Positions 1 to 9,519 of a stretch of 64,000 nucleotides of DNA are shown in pieces (position 1 is the first letter of the stretch; every line of letters begins with the position of its first letter). Made by a program: the position numbers and the translations under genes. The notes beneath the pieces are model-generated. The model did no database searches, was not told the origin of the DNA, and saw only the letters and a list, made by a program, of their open reading frames with translations. The stretch is from Burkholderia sp. 8Y. Its GTDB lineage: Bacteria > Pseudomonadota > Gammaproteobacteria > Burkholderiales > Burkholderiaceae. The stretch lies in assembly GCF_902506145.1 (NCBI RefSeq), contig NZ_LR733519.1:1772314-1836313 (forward strand). The letters run 5' to 3'.

Positions 1-1
1 A

Positions 2-298
2 CTCGTCATCGCTTCGGCTCTGGCTGCTCCGACTTTCGCATTCGCGCAAAGCAACGCGCCTGTGACGCGCGCTCAAGTCCGCGCCGAACTGGTTCAACTG
101 GAAAAGGCTGGCTACAACCCGTCCCAAGACCGCGTGGACTATCCGCAGAACCTGCAAGCCGCTCAAGCGCGCGTGAACGCTGACCAGGGCACGGTCGCCG
201 CGACGTCGTACGGTCCCGCGACCGCCGGTACGGCACAATCGGGCGCACGCTCGGCAGTGTCGATGTCCGATCGTAGCTCGGTCTACTTCGGCCACTAA
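2..298 (+). CDS. DUF4148 family exported protein (5' end outside window)
   Basis: The reading frame is open from the first bases, so the start codon and most of the signal peptide lie outside the window. What remains begins inside a hydrophobic signal-peptide core ending in a likely AFA-Q cleavage site. The mature part has the DUF4148 pattern seen in Burkholderiales: TRAQVRAEL, then a GYNPSQD-type turn and YPQNLQAAQAR. The family is small, exported and without assigned function. A second DUF4148 gene lies on the minus strand at 13326-13568. A hairpin terminator follows about 90 bp after the stop. The family call is firm; the role is unknown. Confidence 0.85.
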   Translation, partial: LVIASALAAPTFAFAQSNAPVTRAQVRAELVQLEKAGYNPSQDRVDYPQNLQAAQARVNADQGTVAATSYGPATAGTAQSGARSAVSMSDRSSVYFGH

Positions 299-390
299 GC
301 CGGTTTGTGCTGGCCGCTGCCGCTTCAATGAGCGGCGGCAAGAATCAGGTGCAGTGCGAGAAGAGCAGTAAGCAGTAGAGCAAGAAAGAA

Positions 391-425
391 GCGCCGGCAG
401 CGTTGATCGCGGCCGGCGCTTTTTT
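391..425 (+). terminator. Rho-independent terminator
   Basis: A perfect 8-bp GC stem (GCGCCGGC at 391-398 and GCCGGCGC at 412-419) is followed directly by six T. It fits intrinsic termination of the DUF4148 gene upstream. Confidence 0.85.
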
Positions 426-505
426 GTACTATCGACCCGTTTCGAAATTCACGGGCTTGCAAGCATAATCCGGCACGCTTTGTTCTTTCTCCCCGGATTG
501 TGCCG

Positions 506-1273
506 ATGCAGACCCTCACGAAACTTTTTCTAACCGCCGCCGTCACGCTCGCCGTCGCGTGGTCGCCGGCGCGCGCGGGCAATTCCGACGCGCTCTGGCA
601 AATCGTCCACGACCGCTGCTTGCCCGCCGCCGATGGCGCGCCCATCGAGCAGCAATGCGCCGAGGTGAACCGCGCGGGCGGCTATGCGGTGCTGAAGGAT
701 ATCGTCGGCGTCGCGCAATATCTGCTGATTCCGACGGCACGTGTGACCGGCATCGAGAGTCCCGTGCTGCTCGAACCGGATACGCCGAACTACTGGCGCG
801 AGGCATGGAATGCGCGCCATTACGTCGACGACGCGCTGCGCCGCCGCTTGCCGCGCGACGAAATGTCGCTCGCGGTCAACTCGGCGAGCGGACGCACGCA
901 GAATCAACTGCATATCCATATCGACTGTCTGGCCGATGACGTGGCGCAGGCGCTGCGCGAAGCGGGACCGGGCATCGGAACCGAATGGGCGCCGCTGCCG
1001 TCGCGTCTTCTCGGACATCGGTATCGGGCGTTGCGGATCGACGACGCGGACCTGTCGCGCACCGATCCGTTCAGGCTGCTGGCCGCCACCGTCGCACAGG
1101 AAGGCGGCTCGATGGGCGATCAGACCTTGCTGCTCGTCGGCGCGCACCGCAGCGACGGCGCGCCCGCGTTCTTTCTGCTCAACGACCACGTAGGGCCGGG
1201 CGACGCGGCGTCGTCGGAAGAATTGCAGGATCACACGTGCGCGCTGGGCGGACGCACCGTCGTGAAACCTTGA
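506..1273 (+). CDS. cdh: CDP-diacylglycerol diphosphatase
   Basis: The predicted 255-residue protein matches the Cdh family, which hydrolyses CDP-diacylglycerol to CMP and phosphatidate in phospholipid turnover. A signal peptide or N-terminal anchor is visible (residues 1-24, ending PARA-G), so the protein acts at the periplasmic side of the inner membrane. The HIT-like catalytic motif is present as LHIHID (His136, His138, Asp140), and GTEWAPLPSRLLGHRYRA follows the family pattern. An in-frame GTG lies at 500, but the ATG at 506 gives a cleaner signal peptide. It appears to be a single-gene unit. Confidence in the family is good. Confidence 0.85.
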   Translation: MQTLTKLFLTAAVTLAVAWSPARAGNSDALWQIVHDRCLPAADGAPIEQQCAEVNRAGGYAVLKDIVGVAQYLLIPTARVTGIESPVLLEPDTPNYWREAWNARHYVDDALRRRLPRDEMSLAVNSASGRTQNQLHIHIDCLADDVAQALREAGPGIGTEWAPLPSRLLGHRYRALRIDDADLSRTDPFRLLAATVAQEGGSMGDQTLLLVGAHRSDGAPAFFLLNDHVGPGDAASSEELQDHTCALGGRTVVKP

Positions 1274-1422
1274 CCGCGCTGCGTACCGCATCGTCCGGGC
1301 CGATGGATGCGGGCGATTTCCACGTCGCGGTGCTTTCGACGCCCAATAGCACGCTGTCCGTCTGACGGAAGATCGCCGCGGCAGCGGATGCACGATCAGC
1401 GTGCCGCGCCCGCACAAGTAGG

Positions 1423-1842
1423 CTACTCGCCGATAAGATGCAACACGAGTTCCCGATGATGCGGCGTCGCCCGGTGCTCGAATACATAGATGCCCTGCCA
1501 CGTGCCGAGCACCATGCGGCCGGCTTCGACCGGAATCGAAAGCTGCACGGTCGTGAGCGCCGTGCGCAGATGCGCGGGCATGTCGTCGGGGCCTTCGGCG
1601 TCGTGGATATAGCGCCCCGGCGCTTCGGGCGCGACGGATTCGAAGTACCGTTCCAGGTCGGCGCGCACGTCCGGGTCGGCGTTTTCCTGAATCAGAAGCG
1701 ACGCGGACGTATGCCGGCAAAACACCGTCAAAAGGCCCGTGCGAATGTCCTGCAAGTCGATCCAGCGGTCGATGTCGCGCGTGACTTCATGCAGGCCGCG
1801 CGAGCCGGTTGCGAGCGTCAAATGGTGGAGTGCCTGTTTCAT
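1423..1842 (-). CDS. YjbQ/UPF0047 family protein
   Basis: A cytoplasmic protein of 139 residues. It carries the signatures of the YjbQ (UPF0047) family: HTSASL at residues 44-49, ENADPDVR shortly after, and GTWQGIYVFEHR near the C terminus. E. coli YjbQ shows weak thiamine-phosphate synthase activity, but the physiological role is unsettled. The frame extends upstream to 1896, but the ATG at 1842 starts exactly at the family's usual N terminus (MKQALHHL). It is divergent from the secreted protein at 1944 and is probably monocistronic. Confidence 0.88.
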   Translation of the reverse strand: MKQALHHLTLATGSRGLHEVTRDIDRWIDLQDIRTGLLTVFCRHTSASLLIQENADPDVRADLERYFESVAPEAPGRYIHDAEGPDDMPAHLRTALTTVQLSIPVEAGRMVLGTWQGIYVFEHRATPHHRELVLHLIGE

Positions 1843-1943
1843 GTCGTTCTCGGTCCGAAGGAAAGTGCCTGTTCCAGTGTAACGGCTGGTTCGCACGTTG
1901 ATGGACTATGCTGGGCGCGTGCCGTTCACACTGTCGGACGATC

Positions 1944-2474
1944 ATGCGCAAACGAAGCCCCACCGCGTTGCTCGGAGCACTCATACTGTTCCATGCGCTC
2001 GCCGTCCGCGCCGACGAGCCGCTCGCCAATCGCGGCAACGACCCGTTTCTCCACGTATCGAATGCAATCGCCGATTGCCCCGCGCCGCGCGGCCCGTTCG
2101 AGACGGAACAAGAGTGGCTCGACGAAGCGCACTACCGCATCGAGCGCGGCAACAGTTGCTGGATCGCGGGCCGCTGCCGTCTGCCGAACAGCTACGACTA
2201 CGACCGCGAGATCGCCGAAAGCGTCACGCGCCGCCTGAACGCGCTGAACGCTTCCCTGCAATGGCGCGACAAGACGAGTCTGTGGCTCACGTTGCAGCGC
2301 CGCTTCGTTTATGTCGATGGCTGCGTGTCGCCCGACTTCGACCGCGCGCGCTTCGTCGCGGACTTGAGCGAGACGGCCGATGTCGAGAAGATCATCGACC
2401 GCACGACGGTTGTTTCGCCTAAGCTGAAAGCGAGACCCTGCGCGACGCCGGCCGCAGCCGGCGATTGCCGATGA
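1944..2474 (+). CDS. Exported protein of unknown function, BON-like region
   Basis: The 176-residue product starts with a clear signal peptide (MRKRSP, then a hydrophobic stretch ending AVRA-D). Four or more cysteines in the mature part suggest disulfides in the periplasm. The second half (EIAESVTRRLN, later RFVYVDGCV and DVEKIIDRT) resembles a BON domain, a phospholipid-binding fold, but I hold this weakly. The ATG at 1944 is preferred over the in-frame start at 1908 because it begins the signal peptide. Its stop overlaps the nfeD start in an ATGA arrangement, so the two are probably translationally coupled and may share a membrane-stress role (inference). Confidence 0.7.
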   Translation: MRKRSPTALLGALILFHALAVRADEPLANRGNDPFLHVSNAIADCPAPRGPFETEQEWLDEAHYRIERGNSCWIAGRCRLPNSYDYDREIAESVTRRLNALNASLQWRDKTSLWLTLQRRFVYVDGCVSPDFDRARFVADLSETADVEKIIDRTTVVSPKLKARPCATPAAAGDCR

Positions 2475-3847
2475 CAACGCATCTTGCTGACTGGCTTCTA
2501 CCGTTCGTCCGGCGCCTGTTCGTGCTGCTGGCGTTCGCCGCGATTCCGCCGTGCGCCGCTGCCGCCGCGCCGGTCGTCGTGATTCCGCTGACCGGCGCGG
2601 TCGGCCCGGCGAGCGCGGATTTCGTCGTGCGATCGCTCGCCCGCGCCGCCGACGAGCACGCGCAACTCGCCGTCCTTCGCATCGACACGCCCGGCGGCCT
2701 CGACCTTTCCATGCGCTCCATCATTCAGGCGATCCTCGCTTCGCCGGTGCCGGTGGCCGCGTTCATCGCGCCGAGCGGCGCGCGGGCGGCGAGCGCGGGC
2801 ACCTACATCGTGTACGCGAGCCACATCGCCGCGATGGCGCCCGGCACCAACCTCGGCGCGGCCACGCCGATCCAGATCGGCGCCGGTGGACCGGAGCGCG
2901 CGGCGTCGGGCGCATCGGAGGGGGCATCGACGGAAATGCGCAAGCAGGTCCAGGACGCCGCCGCTTATATCCGCGGTCTCGCGCAACTGCGCGGGCGCAA
3001 CGAGCAGTGGGCCGAACGCGCGGTGCGCGAGGCCGTCGCGCTCTCGGCAAACGAGGCGCTCGCGCAGAAGGTGATCGATCTCACCGCCACGGACATCCCC
3101 GATCTGCTCGCGAAACTCGACGGCCGCCGCGTGCGTACGGCGCACGGCGAACGCGTGCTCGCGACGCGGCAGGCGAGCGTCGTCGTGTTGCAGCCCGACT
3201 GGCGCAGCCGCTTTCTCGCGACGATCACCGACCCGAGCGTCGCGCTCATATTGATGATGATCGGCATGTACGGGCTCTTCTTCGAGTTCGCGAATCCGGG
3301 CTTCGTGCTGCCGGGCGTCGCGGGCGCGATTTGCTTGCTGGTCGGCCTGTTCGCGCTGCAATTGCTGCCGGTGAGCTACGTGGGACTCGGCTTGCTGGTG
3401 CTCGGCATCGGCTGTCTCGTCGCGGAGGCGTTTTTGCCGACGTTCGGCACGCTCGGCGTCGGCGGCATCGTGGCGTTCGCGATCGGCGCGCTGATGCTCG
3501 TGGACACCGACGTGCCGGGCTTCGGCATTCCGTTCGGTCTCGTCGCGGCGCTTGCGCTCGTTTCGGCGCTCTTCGTGTTCGCGGTGTCGGGGCTCGCGCT
3601 GAAAGCGCGCAGGCGGCCCGTCGTCGCCGGTGGCGAGGCGATGCTCGGCAGCATCGGCGTGATGCTGGAGCGCGGCGAGACTCGCGACGCAAGCGGCTGG
3701 GCGCGCGTGCACGGCGAACGCTGGCGCGTGCAGAGCGCGTCGCCCGATGCGCTGCCGGCGCAAGGCGCGCGCGTGCGCGTGACCGCGCGCCACGGACTCA
3801 CGCTGATCGTCGAGCCGTTCGACGATCCACATCGCAAGGCACCTTGA
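2471..3847 (+). CDS. NfeD-type membrane-bound ClpP-class serine protease
   Basis: A 458-residue NfeD homologue of the long, 1510-N type. Order of parts: signal peptide (about 1-32), a ClpP/SppA-like protease domain with the nucleophile in the [10 protein letters not shown] motif (Ser108) and a candidate catalytic lysine in AQKVID, four or five membrane segments (about 260-380), and a C-terminal OB-fold (about 390-455). This family cleaves stomatin-like partner proteins in the membrane. The start overlaps the preceding stop (ATGA at 2471); a TTG at 2465 is less likely. The SPFH gene begins 14 bp downstream, the conserved nfeD-slipin pairing. Confidence 0.9.
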   Translation: MTTHLADWLLPFVRRLFVLLAFAAIPPCAAAAAPVVVIPLTGAVGPASADFVVRSLARAADEHAQLAVLRIDTPGGLDLSMRSIIQAILASPVPVAAFIAPSGARAASAGTYIVYASHIAAMAPGTNLGAATPIQIGAGGPERAASGASEGASTEMRKQVQDAAAYIRGLAQLRGRNEQWAERAVREAVALSANEALAQKVIDLTATDIPDLLAKLDGRRVRTAHGERVLATRQASVVVLQPDWRSRFLATITDPSVALILMMIGMYGLFFEFANPGFVLPGVAGAICLLVGLFALQLLPVSYVGLGLLVLGIGCLVAEAFLPTFGTLGVGGIVAFAIGALMLVDTDVPGFGIPFGLVAALALVSALFVFAVSGLALKARRRPVVAGGEAMLGSIGVMLERGETRDASGWARVHGERWRVQSASPDALPAQGARVRVTARHGLTLIVEPFDDPHRKAP

Positions 3848-3861
3848 ACGAGGCTAAAGAC

Positions 3862-4623
3862 ATGGGGCTCACTTTCGGTTTCGGCGGCATCATTCTCGCG
3901 CTCATCATTTTTCTGGTCGCGTCGGCGGTGCGTATTTTTCGCGAGTACGAGCGCGGCGTCGTGTTCATGCTCGGGCGTTTCTGGAAGGTGAAGGGGCCGG
4001 GGCTCGTGCTCATCATTCCGGTCGTGCAGCAGGTCGTGCGGATGGACCTACGCACCGTGGTCTTCGACGTGCCGCCGCAAGACGTCATCACGCGCGACAA
4101 CGTCTCGGTGAAGGTGAATGCGGTCGTGTACTTTCGCGTGGTCGATCCGGAGAAAGCCGTGATTCAGGTCGCGCGCTATTTCGACGCGACAAGCCAGCTT
4201 TCGCAGACGACACTGCGCGCGATTCTCGGCAAGCACGAACTCGACGAACTGTTGTCCGAGCGCGAGCGCCTGAACAGCGACATCCAGCGCGTGCTCGACG
4301 CGCAGACGGACGTGTGGGGCATCAAGGTATCGAACGTGGAGATCAAGGACGTCGATATCAACGAAACGATGATCCGCGCGATCGCCCGTCAGGCCGAAGC
4401 CGAGCGCGAGCGCCGCGCGAAGATCATTCATGCGGAAGGCGAATTGCAGGCATCGGAGAAGCTGTTGCAGGCGGCGCAGATGCTGGCGCAGGCGCCGCAA
4501 GCCATGCAGTTGCGCTATCTGCAAACGCTGACGACGATCGCGAGCGACAAGAACTCGACGATCGTCTTTCCGGTTCCGATCGATCTCGTGAGCGCGGTGA
4601 TCGACCGGTTCACGAAGACCTAG
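3862..4623 (+). CDS. Slipin / SPFH (Band 7) membrane protein
   Basis: A 253-residue stomatin-type protein: one N-terminal membrane segment (about residues 4-24), then the Band 7 core ([42 protein letters not shown]) and a C-terminal coiled coil rich in Ala, Glu and Arg ([16 protein letters not shown]). SPFH proteins oligomerise in membrane microdomains and are the usual substrate or partner of NfeD proteases. The ATG at 3862 has a GAGG element upstream. The frame is open far upstream only because it runs through the nfeD gene. Together with nfeD it likely forms a membrane quality-control operon. Confidence 0.92.
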   Translation: MGLTFGFGGIILALIIFLVASAVRIFREYERGVVFMLGRFWKVKGPGLVLIIPVVQQVVRMDLRTVVFDVPPQDVITRDNVSVKVNAVVYFRVVDPEKAVIQVARYFDATSQLSQTTLRAILGKHELDELLSERERLNSDIQRVLDAQTDVWGIKVSNVEIKDVDINETMIRAIARQAEAERERRAKIIHAEGELQASEKLLQAAQMLAQAPQAMQLRYLQTLTTIASDKNSTIVFPVPIDLVSAVIDRFTKT

Positions 4624-4627
4624 AACG

Positions 4628-5164
4628 CTAGGCGAGAGCCGGGAAATCGAGCGTCGTATCGTTCACGCGGTTGACGAGGTTCGTGAAGTTGATCACGCTC
4701 ATCGCGAACAGCGTGTCGATGACTTGCGCCTCCGAATAGCCCGCTTCGCGCACATCGGCGAGCACGCGGGCATCCACCGTGCCGCGCGAGTCCGAGACTT
4801 GCCGCACGAAGCGCACGAGCGCGTCGCGCTTCGCGTTGCCGGTCGCGTCGCCCGCGCGGATCTGCTGCGTCTCGTCCTGCGTGAGTCCGGCCATCTTGCC
4901 GACCACCGTATGCGCGGCGGCACAGTAGTCACAACCCGCCAGTTCGCTAACGGCGAGCTTGATGGTTTCGACATCCGCCTTGTCGAGGCTGCTCTTCGCG
5001 AGCACGGCATCATTCGACAATGTCGCGCCGAGCGCCGCCGGGCTATGCGTGCCGATGGCCGCATACGCGTTCGGCACGCGGCCCGCGGCCTTCTTGATGG
5101 CGGCGAAGATTTCGGCGGTCTTGCCGGTGGCTTCGTTGACGTTGACTTGGGAAAGACGTGACAT
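4628..5164 (-). CDS. Carboxymuconolactone decarboxylase / AhpD-like protein
   Basis: A 178-residue protein with the AhpD-core redox signature: Glu74, Cys78, Cys81 and His85 in ELAGCDYCAAAH. This active site reduces peroxides or acts as a peroxidase-linked disulfide carrier in AhpD. In many relatives the substrate is unknown. The ATG at 5164 gives the family N terminus (MSRLSQVNVNEATG); upstream in-frame codons overlap the neighbouring gene. It ends four bases from the SPFH gene, converging with it. No dedicated AhpC or peroxiredoxin gene is nearby, so the physiological role stays open. Confidence 0.88.
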   Translation of the reverse strand: MSRLSQVNVNEATGKTAEIFAAIKKAAGRVPNAYAAIGTHSPAALGATLSNDAVLAKSSLDKADVETIKLAVSELAGCDYCAAAHTVVGKMAGLTQDETQQIRAGDATGNAKRDALVRFVRQVSDSRGTVDARVLADVREAGYSEAQVIDTLFAMSVINFTNLVNRVNDTTLDFPALA

Positions 5165-5280
5165 GGTGTGCTCCGGTTTCGGTTGGTGAGCCATCTGAAT
5201 GGCGTGAGTCAACTTTAGGCCGGGGCAGGGCTGCTGTGAATGCGCGCGCGTCTCATTGGAGCGCGCGATCGTCTCATGTT

Positions 5281-6609
5281 TTATTGCACGGTCGCCAGCA
5301 CTTCTCTTACCGTCGCGAAGATGCGGTCGATCTGATCGTCCTCGATGATGAGCGGCGGCGAGAACGCGAGGATGTCGCCCGTGTAGCGCACGAGCACGCC
5401 CGCCTCGAAGCACTTCACGAACGCTTCGTAGGCCCGCGCGCCGGGCGCGCCGTCGCGTGGCTCCAGTTCGATGCCCGCGACGAGCCCGAGATTGCGAATG
5501 TCCTTCACGTGCGGCGCATCGCGCAGCGCGTGAGCCGGGTTTTCGAACTTCGCGGCCTTCGACGCCGCGCGATCGAACAGCTTGTCGCGCACATAAAGGT
5601 CGAGCGTGGCGATGGCCGCAGCGGTTGCCGCCGGATGCGCGGAGTACGTGTAACCGTGAAAGAGTTCGATGGCGTTGGCCGCGCCTGCATCGATGATCGT
5701 GTCGTGCACCTTGCGCTGCGCCGCGACCGCGCCCATCGGAATGGCGGCGTTGTTGATCGCCTTGGCCATCGTGATGAGGTCGGGCGTCACGCCGAAGAAT
5801 TCGCTGGCCGTCGCCTTGCCGAGACGCCCGAAGCCGGTGATGACTTCGTCGAAAATCAGCAGAATGCCGTGCTTCGTGCAGATCTCGCGCAGCTTTTGCA
5901 GATAGCCTTGCGGCGGAATCAGCACGCCCGTGGAGCCCGCGACCGGCTCGACGATCACCGCTGCAATCGTCGATGCATCATGCAGCGCGACGATGCGCTC
6001 CAGTTCGTCCGCGAGATGCGCGCCCCACGCCGGCTGGCCCTTCGAAAACGCGTTGTGCGCGAGATCGTGCGTATGCGGCAGATGATCGACCGATGGCAGC
6101 AGCGCGCCCGAGAACGTCTTGCGGTTCGGCGCGATGCCGCCCACCGAGATACCGCCGAAGCCCACGCCATGATAGCCGCGCTCGCGTCCAATCAGACGCG
6201 TGCGCTGGCCTTCGCCGCGCGCGCGATGGTAGGCAATCGCGATCTTCAGCGCCGTATCGACCGACTCCGAGCCCGAGTTCGTGAAGAAGATGCGGTCGAG
6301 CCCTTCGGGCATCAGCGCGGCGACTTTCTTCGCGGCTTCGAAGGCGAGCGGGTGAGCCATCTGAAACGTCGGCGCGAAATCCAGCGTGCCGAGCGCCTTC
6401 TGCACGGCCTCGACAATTTCCTCGCGGCAATGGCCGGCGTTCACGCACCACAGGCCCGCGCACGCGTCGAGCACGTCGCGGCCATCGGTCGACCGGTAGT
6501 ACATGCCTTTCGCGCTTTCCAGCAGGCGCGGCGCGGCCTTGAACTGGCGATTTGCGGTGAAGGGCATCCAGAAAGACGACAGGTCGTCGATGACGGGGCG
6601 GGCATTCAT
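5281..6609 (-). CDS. Class III omega-amino acid:pyruvate aminotransferase
   Basis: A 442-residue PLP enzyme of the class III aminotransferase family, closest in pattern to beta-alanine/omega-amino acid:pyruvate transaminases. Visible marks are the N-terminal SSFWMPFTANRQFK motif of this subgroup, NSGSESVDTALK in the cofactor-binding region, FDEVITGFGR with the pyridine-binding Asp254, and the Schiff-base lysine Lys283 in TMAKAINNA. It would transfer the amino group of beta-alanine or similar omega-amino acids to pyruvate. The divergent MocR regulator starting at 6746 very probably controls it, a common pairing for this enzyme class. Confidence 0.92.
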   Translation of the reverse strand: MNARPVIDDLSSFWMPFTANRQFKAAPRLLESAKGMYYRSTDGRDVLDACAGLWCVNAGHCREEIVEAVQKALGTLDFAPTFQMAHPLAFEAAKKVAALMPEGLDRIFFTNSGSESVDTALKIAIAYHRARGEGQRTRLIGRERGYHGVGFGGISVGGIAPNRKTFSGALLPSVDHLPHTHDLAHNAFSKGQPAWGAHLADELERIVALHDASTIAAVIVEPVAGSTGVLIPPQGYLQKLREICTKHGILLIFDEVITGFGRLGKATASEFFGVTPDLITMAKAINNAAIPMGAVAAQRKVHDTIIDAGAANAIELFHGYTYSAHPAATAAAIATLDLYVRDKLFDRAASKAAKFENPAHALRDAPHVKDIRNLGLVAGIELEPRDGAPGARAYEAFVKCFEAGVLVRYTGDILAFSPPLIIEDDQIDRIFATVREVLATVQ

Positions 6610-6690
6610 GGCTAAGTCTCCTCGGAAGAACGGTCACTGTATGCCGATGCAAAACTGCGCGGCATAGACAGTTGCTTCACTGCGTTGTCG

Positions 6691-6725
6691 ACTGTGCTGG
6701 CAAAATGGGGCGAACTGTGCTGGCA
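6691..6725. promoter_or_regulatory. Direct-repeat operator for the MocR regulator
   Basis: ACTGTGCTGGCA occurs twice, at 6691-6702 and 6714-6725, with start-to-start spacing of 23 bp, about two helical turns, in the intergenic region between the divergent aminotransferase and MocR genes. MocR/GabR regulators are known to bind such directly repeated half-sites. A partial CAGTTG copy lies nearby at 6669. Confidence 0.6.
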
Positions 6726-6745
6726 GGCATCGCCTGACGATTCTG

Positions 6746-8152
6746 ATGATAGAACTCAAACTGGAGCGCGGCTCGCGGCAGGCGCCGACGCTCGTCGAGC
6801 AGCTCGTGCGGGCGTTTTCGTCGGCGATCGAGGCGGACACGTTGCGCGCCGGCGCCTTGCTGCCCTCGGTGCGGCGGCTCGCCGAAAGCGAGCGCCTGAG
6901 CACGTTCACCGTGACGGAAGCCTATGGCCGGCTCGTGTCGATGGGGCTCGTCACGGCGCGTCGCGGCTCGGGGTATCGCGTGGCCGCGCGGGGCACTCGG
7001 GAACAGGCGCGGGCGGTCGAATGGCAGCCGCCGAGCCTCACGGCGACATGGCTGCTCTCCGACGTGTTCGCGGATCATTCGGTGCCGATCAAGTCCGGCT
7101 GCGGCTGGCTGCCGAACGAATGGGTCAACGAAAGCGGCCTGCACCACGCATTGCGCGCGGTCAGCCGCGTGCCGGCGGCGCGCATCGCGGATTACGGGCA
7201 TCCGTACGGCTTCGCGCCGCTGCGAGAGCGCATTGCGGAGCAACTGGATCGTCACGGCTTGCCAGTCGATGCCGCATCCAACGTGCTGTTGACGAGCGGC
7301 GCGACGCAGGCGCTGGATCTGATCGTGCGGACGCTGCTGCGTCCGGGCGATGGCGTGGTCGTCGAAGATCCCGGCTACTGCAATCTGCTGCAGATTCTCA
7401 GGCTCGCCGGGCTGACGGTGCATGGCGTGCCGCGCACCGCCGCGGGCATCGATACCGACGTGTTCGAGCGCATCGTGACGGAGCATCGTCCGAAGGCCGT
7501 CTTTCTCAACACGACGCTTCAGAACCCGACCGGCGCGACCTTCGGAATGGCGTCGGCGTTTCGTCTGATGCAGATTGCCGAGCGGCATGGCCTGTGGGTC
7601 GTGGAAGACGATGTGAACCGCGAGCTTGCGCCGCCCGGCGCGCCGTTGCTCGCGGCACTGGAAGGACTGAGCCGCGTGGTGTATGTCGGCGGTTTTGCGA
7701 AGACCATCACGCCGTCGCTGCGCTGCGGCTATGTCGTCGCCGAGCGCGAGGTGTTGCGGGAACTGGCGCGCACGAAGATGGCGGTGGGCCTCACATCGTC
7801 GGAGGCGACGGAGCGCATCGTCGAAAAAGTGCTGACGGAAGGGCGCTATGCGCGGCACGTCGAATTTGTGGTGGACAAACTGAAGGACGCGCACGCGCGC
7901 GTCGAACAACGCATGGATGCGCTCGGCGCTGACGTGCTCCTTCGGCCGCGTGCGGGGCTTTTCGTGTGGGCGCGGCTGCCGATCGATCCATCGCAGGCGA
8001 GCGATGTCGCGACGCGTGCGCTGGAGCACGGCATCTGGCTCGCGCCAGGCTCGTACTTTCGTCCCGGCGATGCGCCGAGCGCGTGGTTTCGCTTCAACGT
8101 GCCGTATTCGCTCGACGACGCGCTCTGGACGTTCCTCGACGAGTCGCTCTAG
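6746..8152 (+). CDS. MocR/GabR-family PLP-dependent transcriptional regulator
   Basis: A 468-residue fusion of a GntR-type winged helix (about residues 10-80; LLPSVRRLAES, VTEAYGRLVSMGLV, RRGSGYRV) with a fold-type I aminotransferase domain (about 110-465). The PLP lysine is Lys319 in GGFAKTITPSLRCGY. Such proteins use PLP plus an amine effector to control aminotransferase or transport genes. Its divergent position to the omega-aminotransferase and the repeated ACTGTGCTGGCA sites between them point to that gene as target. It overlaps the 3' end of the minus-strand hypothetical gene by 4 bp. Confidence 0.93.
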   Translation: MIELKLERGSRQAPTLVEQLVRAFSSAIEADTLRAGALLPSVRRLAESERLSTFTVTEAYGRLVSMGLVTARRGSGYRVAARGTREQARAVEWQPPSLTATWLLSDVFADHSVPIKSGCGWLPNEWVNESGLHHALRAVSRVPAARIADYGHPYGFAPLRERIAEQLDRHGLPVDAASNVLLTSGATQALDLIVRTLLRPGDGVVVEDPGYCNLLQILRLAGLTVHGVPRTAAGIDTDVFERIVTEHRPKAVFLNTTLQNPTGATFGMASAFRLMQIAERHGLWVVEDDVNRELAPPGAPLLAALEGLSRVVYVGGFAKTITPSLRCGYVVAEREVLRELARTKMAVGLTSSEATERIVEKVLTEGRYARHVEFVVDKLKDAHARVEQRMDALGADVLLRPRAGLFVWARLPIDPSQASDVATRALEHGIWLAPGSYFRPGDAPSAWFRFNVPYSLDDALWTFLDESL

Positions 8153-8466
8153 CGGCTCAAGGATTCACGCGGACTCGCGCTCAGCCGATGCAGGTGCGTG
8201 CGCTGACGCGCCGCGCTCTTGCTGCGATCACGCGAAGCCGCGAGATGCGCCTGCAACCGCTCGCAGACATCTTTTCTGCGCACCGGATTGAGCGGATCAC
8301 ACAGACGAATGGTCAACGTGGCCGCTCTTGCGTGCAGCGGCACGAGCGTGTCGGGTTCCGGCGCTTCCCAGAGCACGACGGTATGCGTGCCGTCCGAGAC
8401 TTGCACGATCTGAAAGTGCGCGAGATCGATCTTGCTAAGTTCATGTGGTTCGATCGAATGATGCAT
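8149..8466 (-). CDS. Hypothetical protein
   Basis: A predicted 105-residue protein that I do not recognise. The N-terminal two thirds look like a small beta-rich fold (HFQIVQVSDGTHTVVLWEAP, TLTIRLCDPLNPV); the last 30 residues are Arg/Ser rich and probably disordered. The ATG at 8466 is chosen because a GGGGG element sits 5 bp upstream; another ATG at 8496 is in frame. It converges on the MocR gene with a 4-bp overlap of 3' ends. No export signal is seen. Confidence 0.6.
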   Translation of the reverse strand: MHHSIEPHELSKIDLAHFQIVQVSDGTHTVVLWEAPEPDTLVPLHARAATLTIRLCDPLNPVRRKDVCERLQAHLAASRDRSKSAARQRTHLHRLSASPRESLSR

Positions 8467-8663
8467 GATGCCCCCGGTAACAGTCTCTTCATGCATTGCC
8501 GGGCATGCAAACACTATGCCGACGCATCGAGCGGTCCGCTTCCCGCATGGCGGCGGCCTGCGTGTAACTTTCAGCGTGGAATGCGTGAAAAAAGGCATCG
8601 GCGCGCCCAACGCCTGTGTTGGCGCGGGCCGTACACTGCGCCCGCGCCGTCTGTTTCCTAAGC

Positions 8664-9443
8664 TTATTCGCCGTAAATGTCGAAGTCGAAATACTTCTGC
8701 TCGATGCGCTTATAGGTGCCGTCCTTGATCATCGCGGCAATCGCGCCATCGAGCTTCTCTTTCAGATCGGTGTCCTCCTTGCGAAGACCGATTGCCGTTC
8801 CCGGGCCGAAGATCGCGCTGTCCTCCAGCGCGGGACCGGCGAAAGCGAAGGGCTTGCCGCGCGGCGTGTCGAGAAAGCCGCGTTCGGCCTGCACCGCGTT
8901 TTGCAGCGATGCGTCCAGACGCCCGGCAAGCAGGTCCGCATAGACCTGGTCCTGGTCCGCATACGAGACGACCGTTACGCCTTTCGCGCCCCAATGCGCC
9001 TTCGCATATGTCTCCTGCATCGAGCCTTGTTCGACGCCGACCGATTTGCCCGCGAGCGAATCCGCTGTCGGTTGAATCTTCGAATCGCGCTTGGCGACGA
9101 GCCGCGTGGGAACGTGAAAGAGCTTGCTGGAAAACGCGATCTGCTTGACGCGCGCCGGCGTCATGGACATGGTGGACAGCACGCCGTCGAACTTGCGCGC
9201 CTTCAGGCCCGGAATCATGCCGTCGAACGCGTTTTCGACCCATACGCATTTCGCGTCGAGACGGCGGCACAGTTCATTGCCGACGTCGATGTCGAAGCCG
9301 ACCAGCTGGCCGTCGGGCGCTTTCGACTCAAAGGGTGGATAGCTGGCGTCGACGCCAAAGCGGATAGTGGACCAGTCTTTCGCATGTGCGCCGATGGATA
9401 CGGCCAGCGTGGCACTCAACAACACCGTCAACAGCGTCTTCAC
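8664..9443 (-). CDS. Periplasmic amino-acid-binding protein (Lys/Arg/Orn/His type) of an ABC importer
   Basis: A 259-residue solute-binding protein family 3 member. It has a signal peptide (residues 1-21, ending GAHA-K), the typical entry IRFGVDASYPPFESKAPDG, and the lobe signatures GFDIDVGNELC and DGMIPGLKARKFD. Closest by pattern to HisJ/ArgT-like basic-amino-acid binding proteins. No permease or ATPase gene lies beside it, so it probably serves a transporter encoded elsewhere. It is separated from the heat-shock operon by a terminator at 9520-9548. Confidence 0.9.
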   Translation of the reverse strand: MKTLLTVLLSATLAVSIGAHAKDWSTIRFGVDASYPPFESKAPDGQLVGFDIDVGNELCRRLDAKCVWVENAFDGMIPGLKARKFDGVLSTMSMTPARVKQIAFSSKLFHVPTRLVAKRDSKIQPTADSLAGKSVGVEQGSMQETYAKAHWGAKGVTVVSYADQDQVYADLLAGRLDASLQNAVQAERGFLDTPRGKPFAFAGPALEDSAIFGPGTAIGLRKEDTDLKEKLDGAIAAMIKDGTYKRIEQKYFDFDIYGE

Positions 9444-9519
9444 GTTCGTCCCTTCTTAGCGATGAGTTGGAATGGTTCTCGGACTGCCGCGAAGATTATA
9501 GAGGCGCTTTGGAGGCGCT

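Noticed and set aside
2498..3832. Minus-strand frame (444 codons) across nfeD
   Set aside because: Arg/His/Asp-rich shadow; nfeD on the plus strand is unambiguous.
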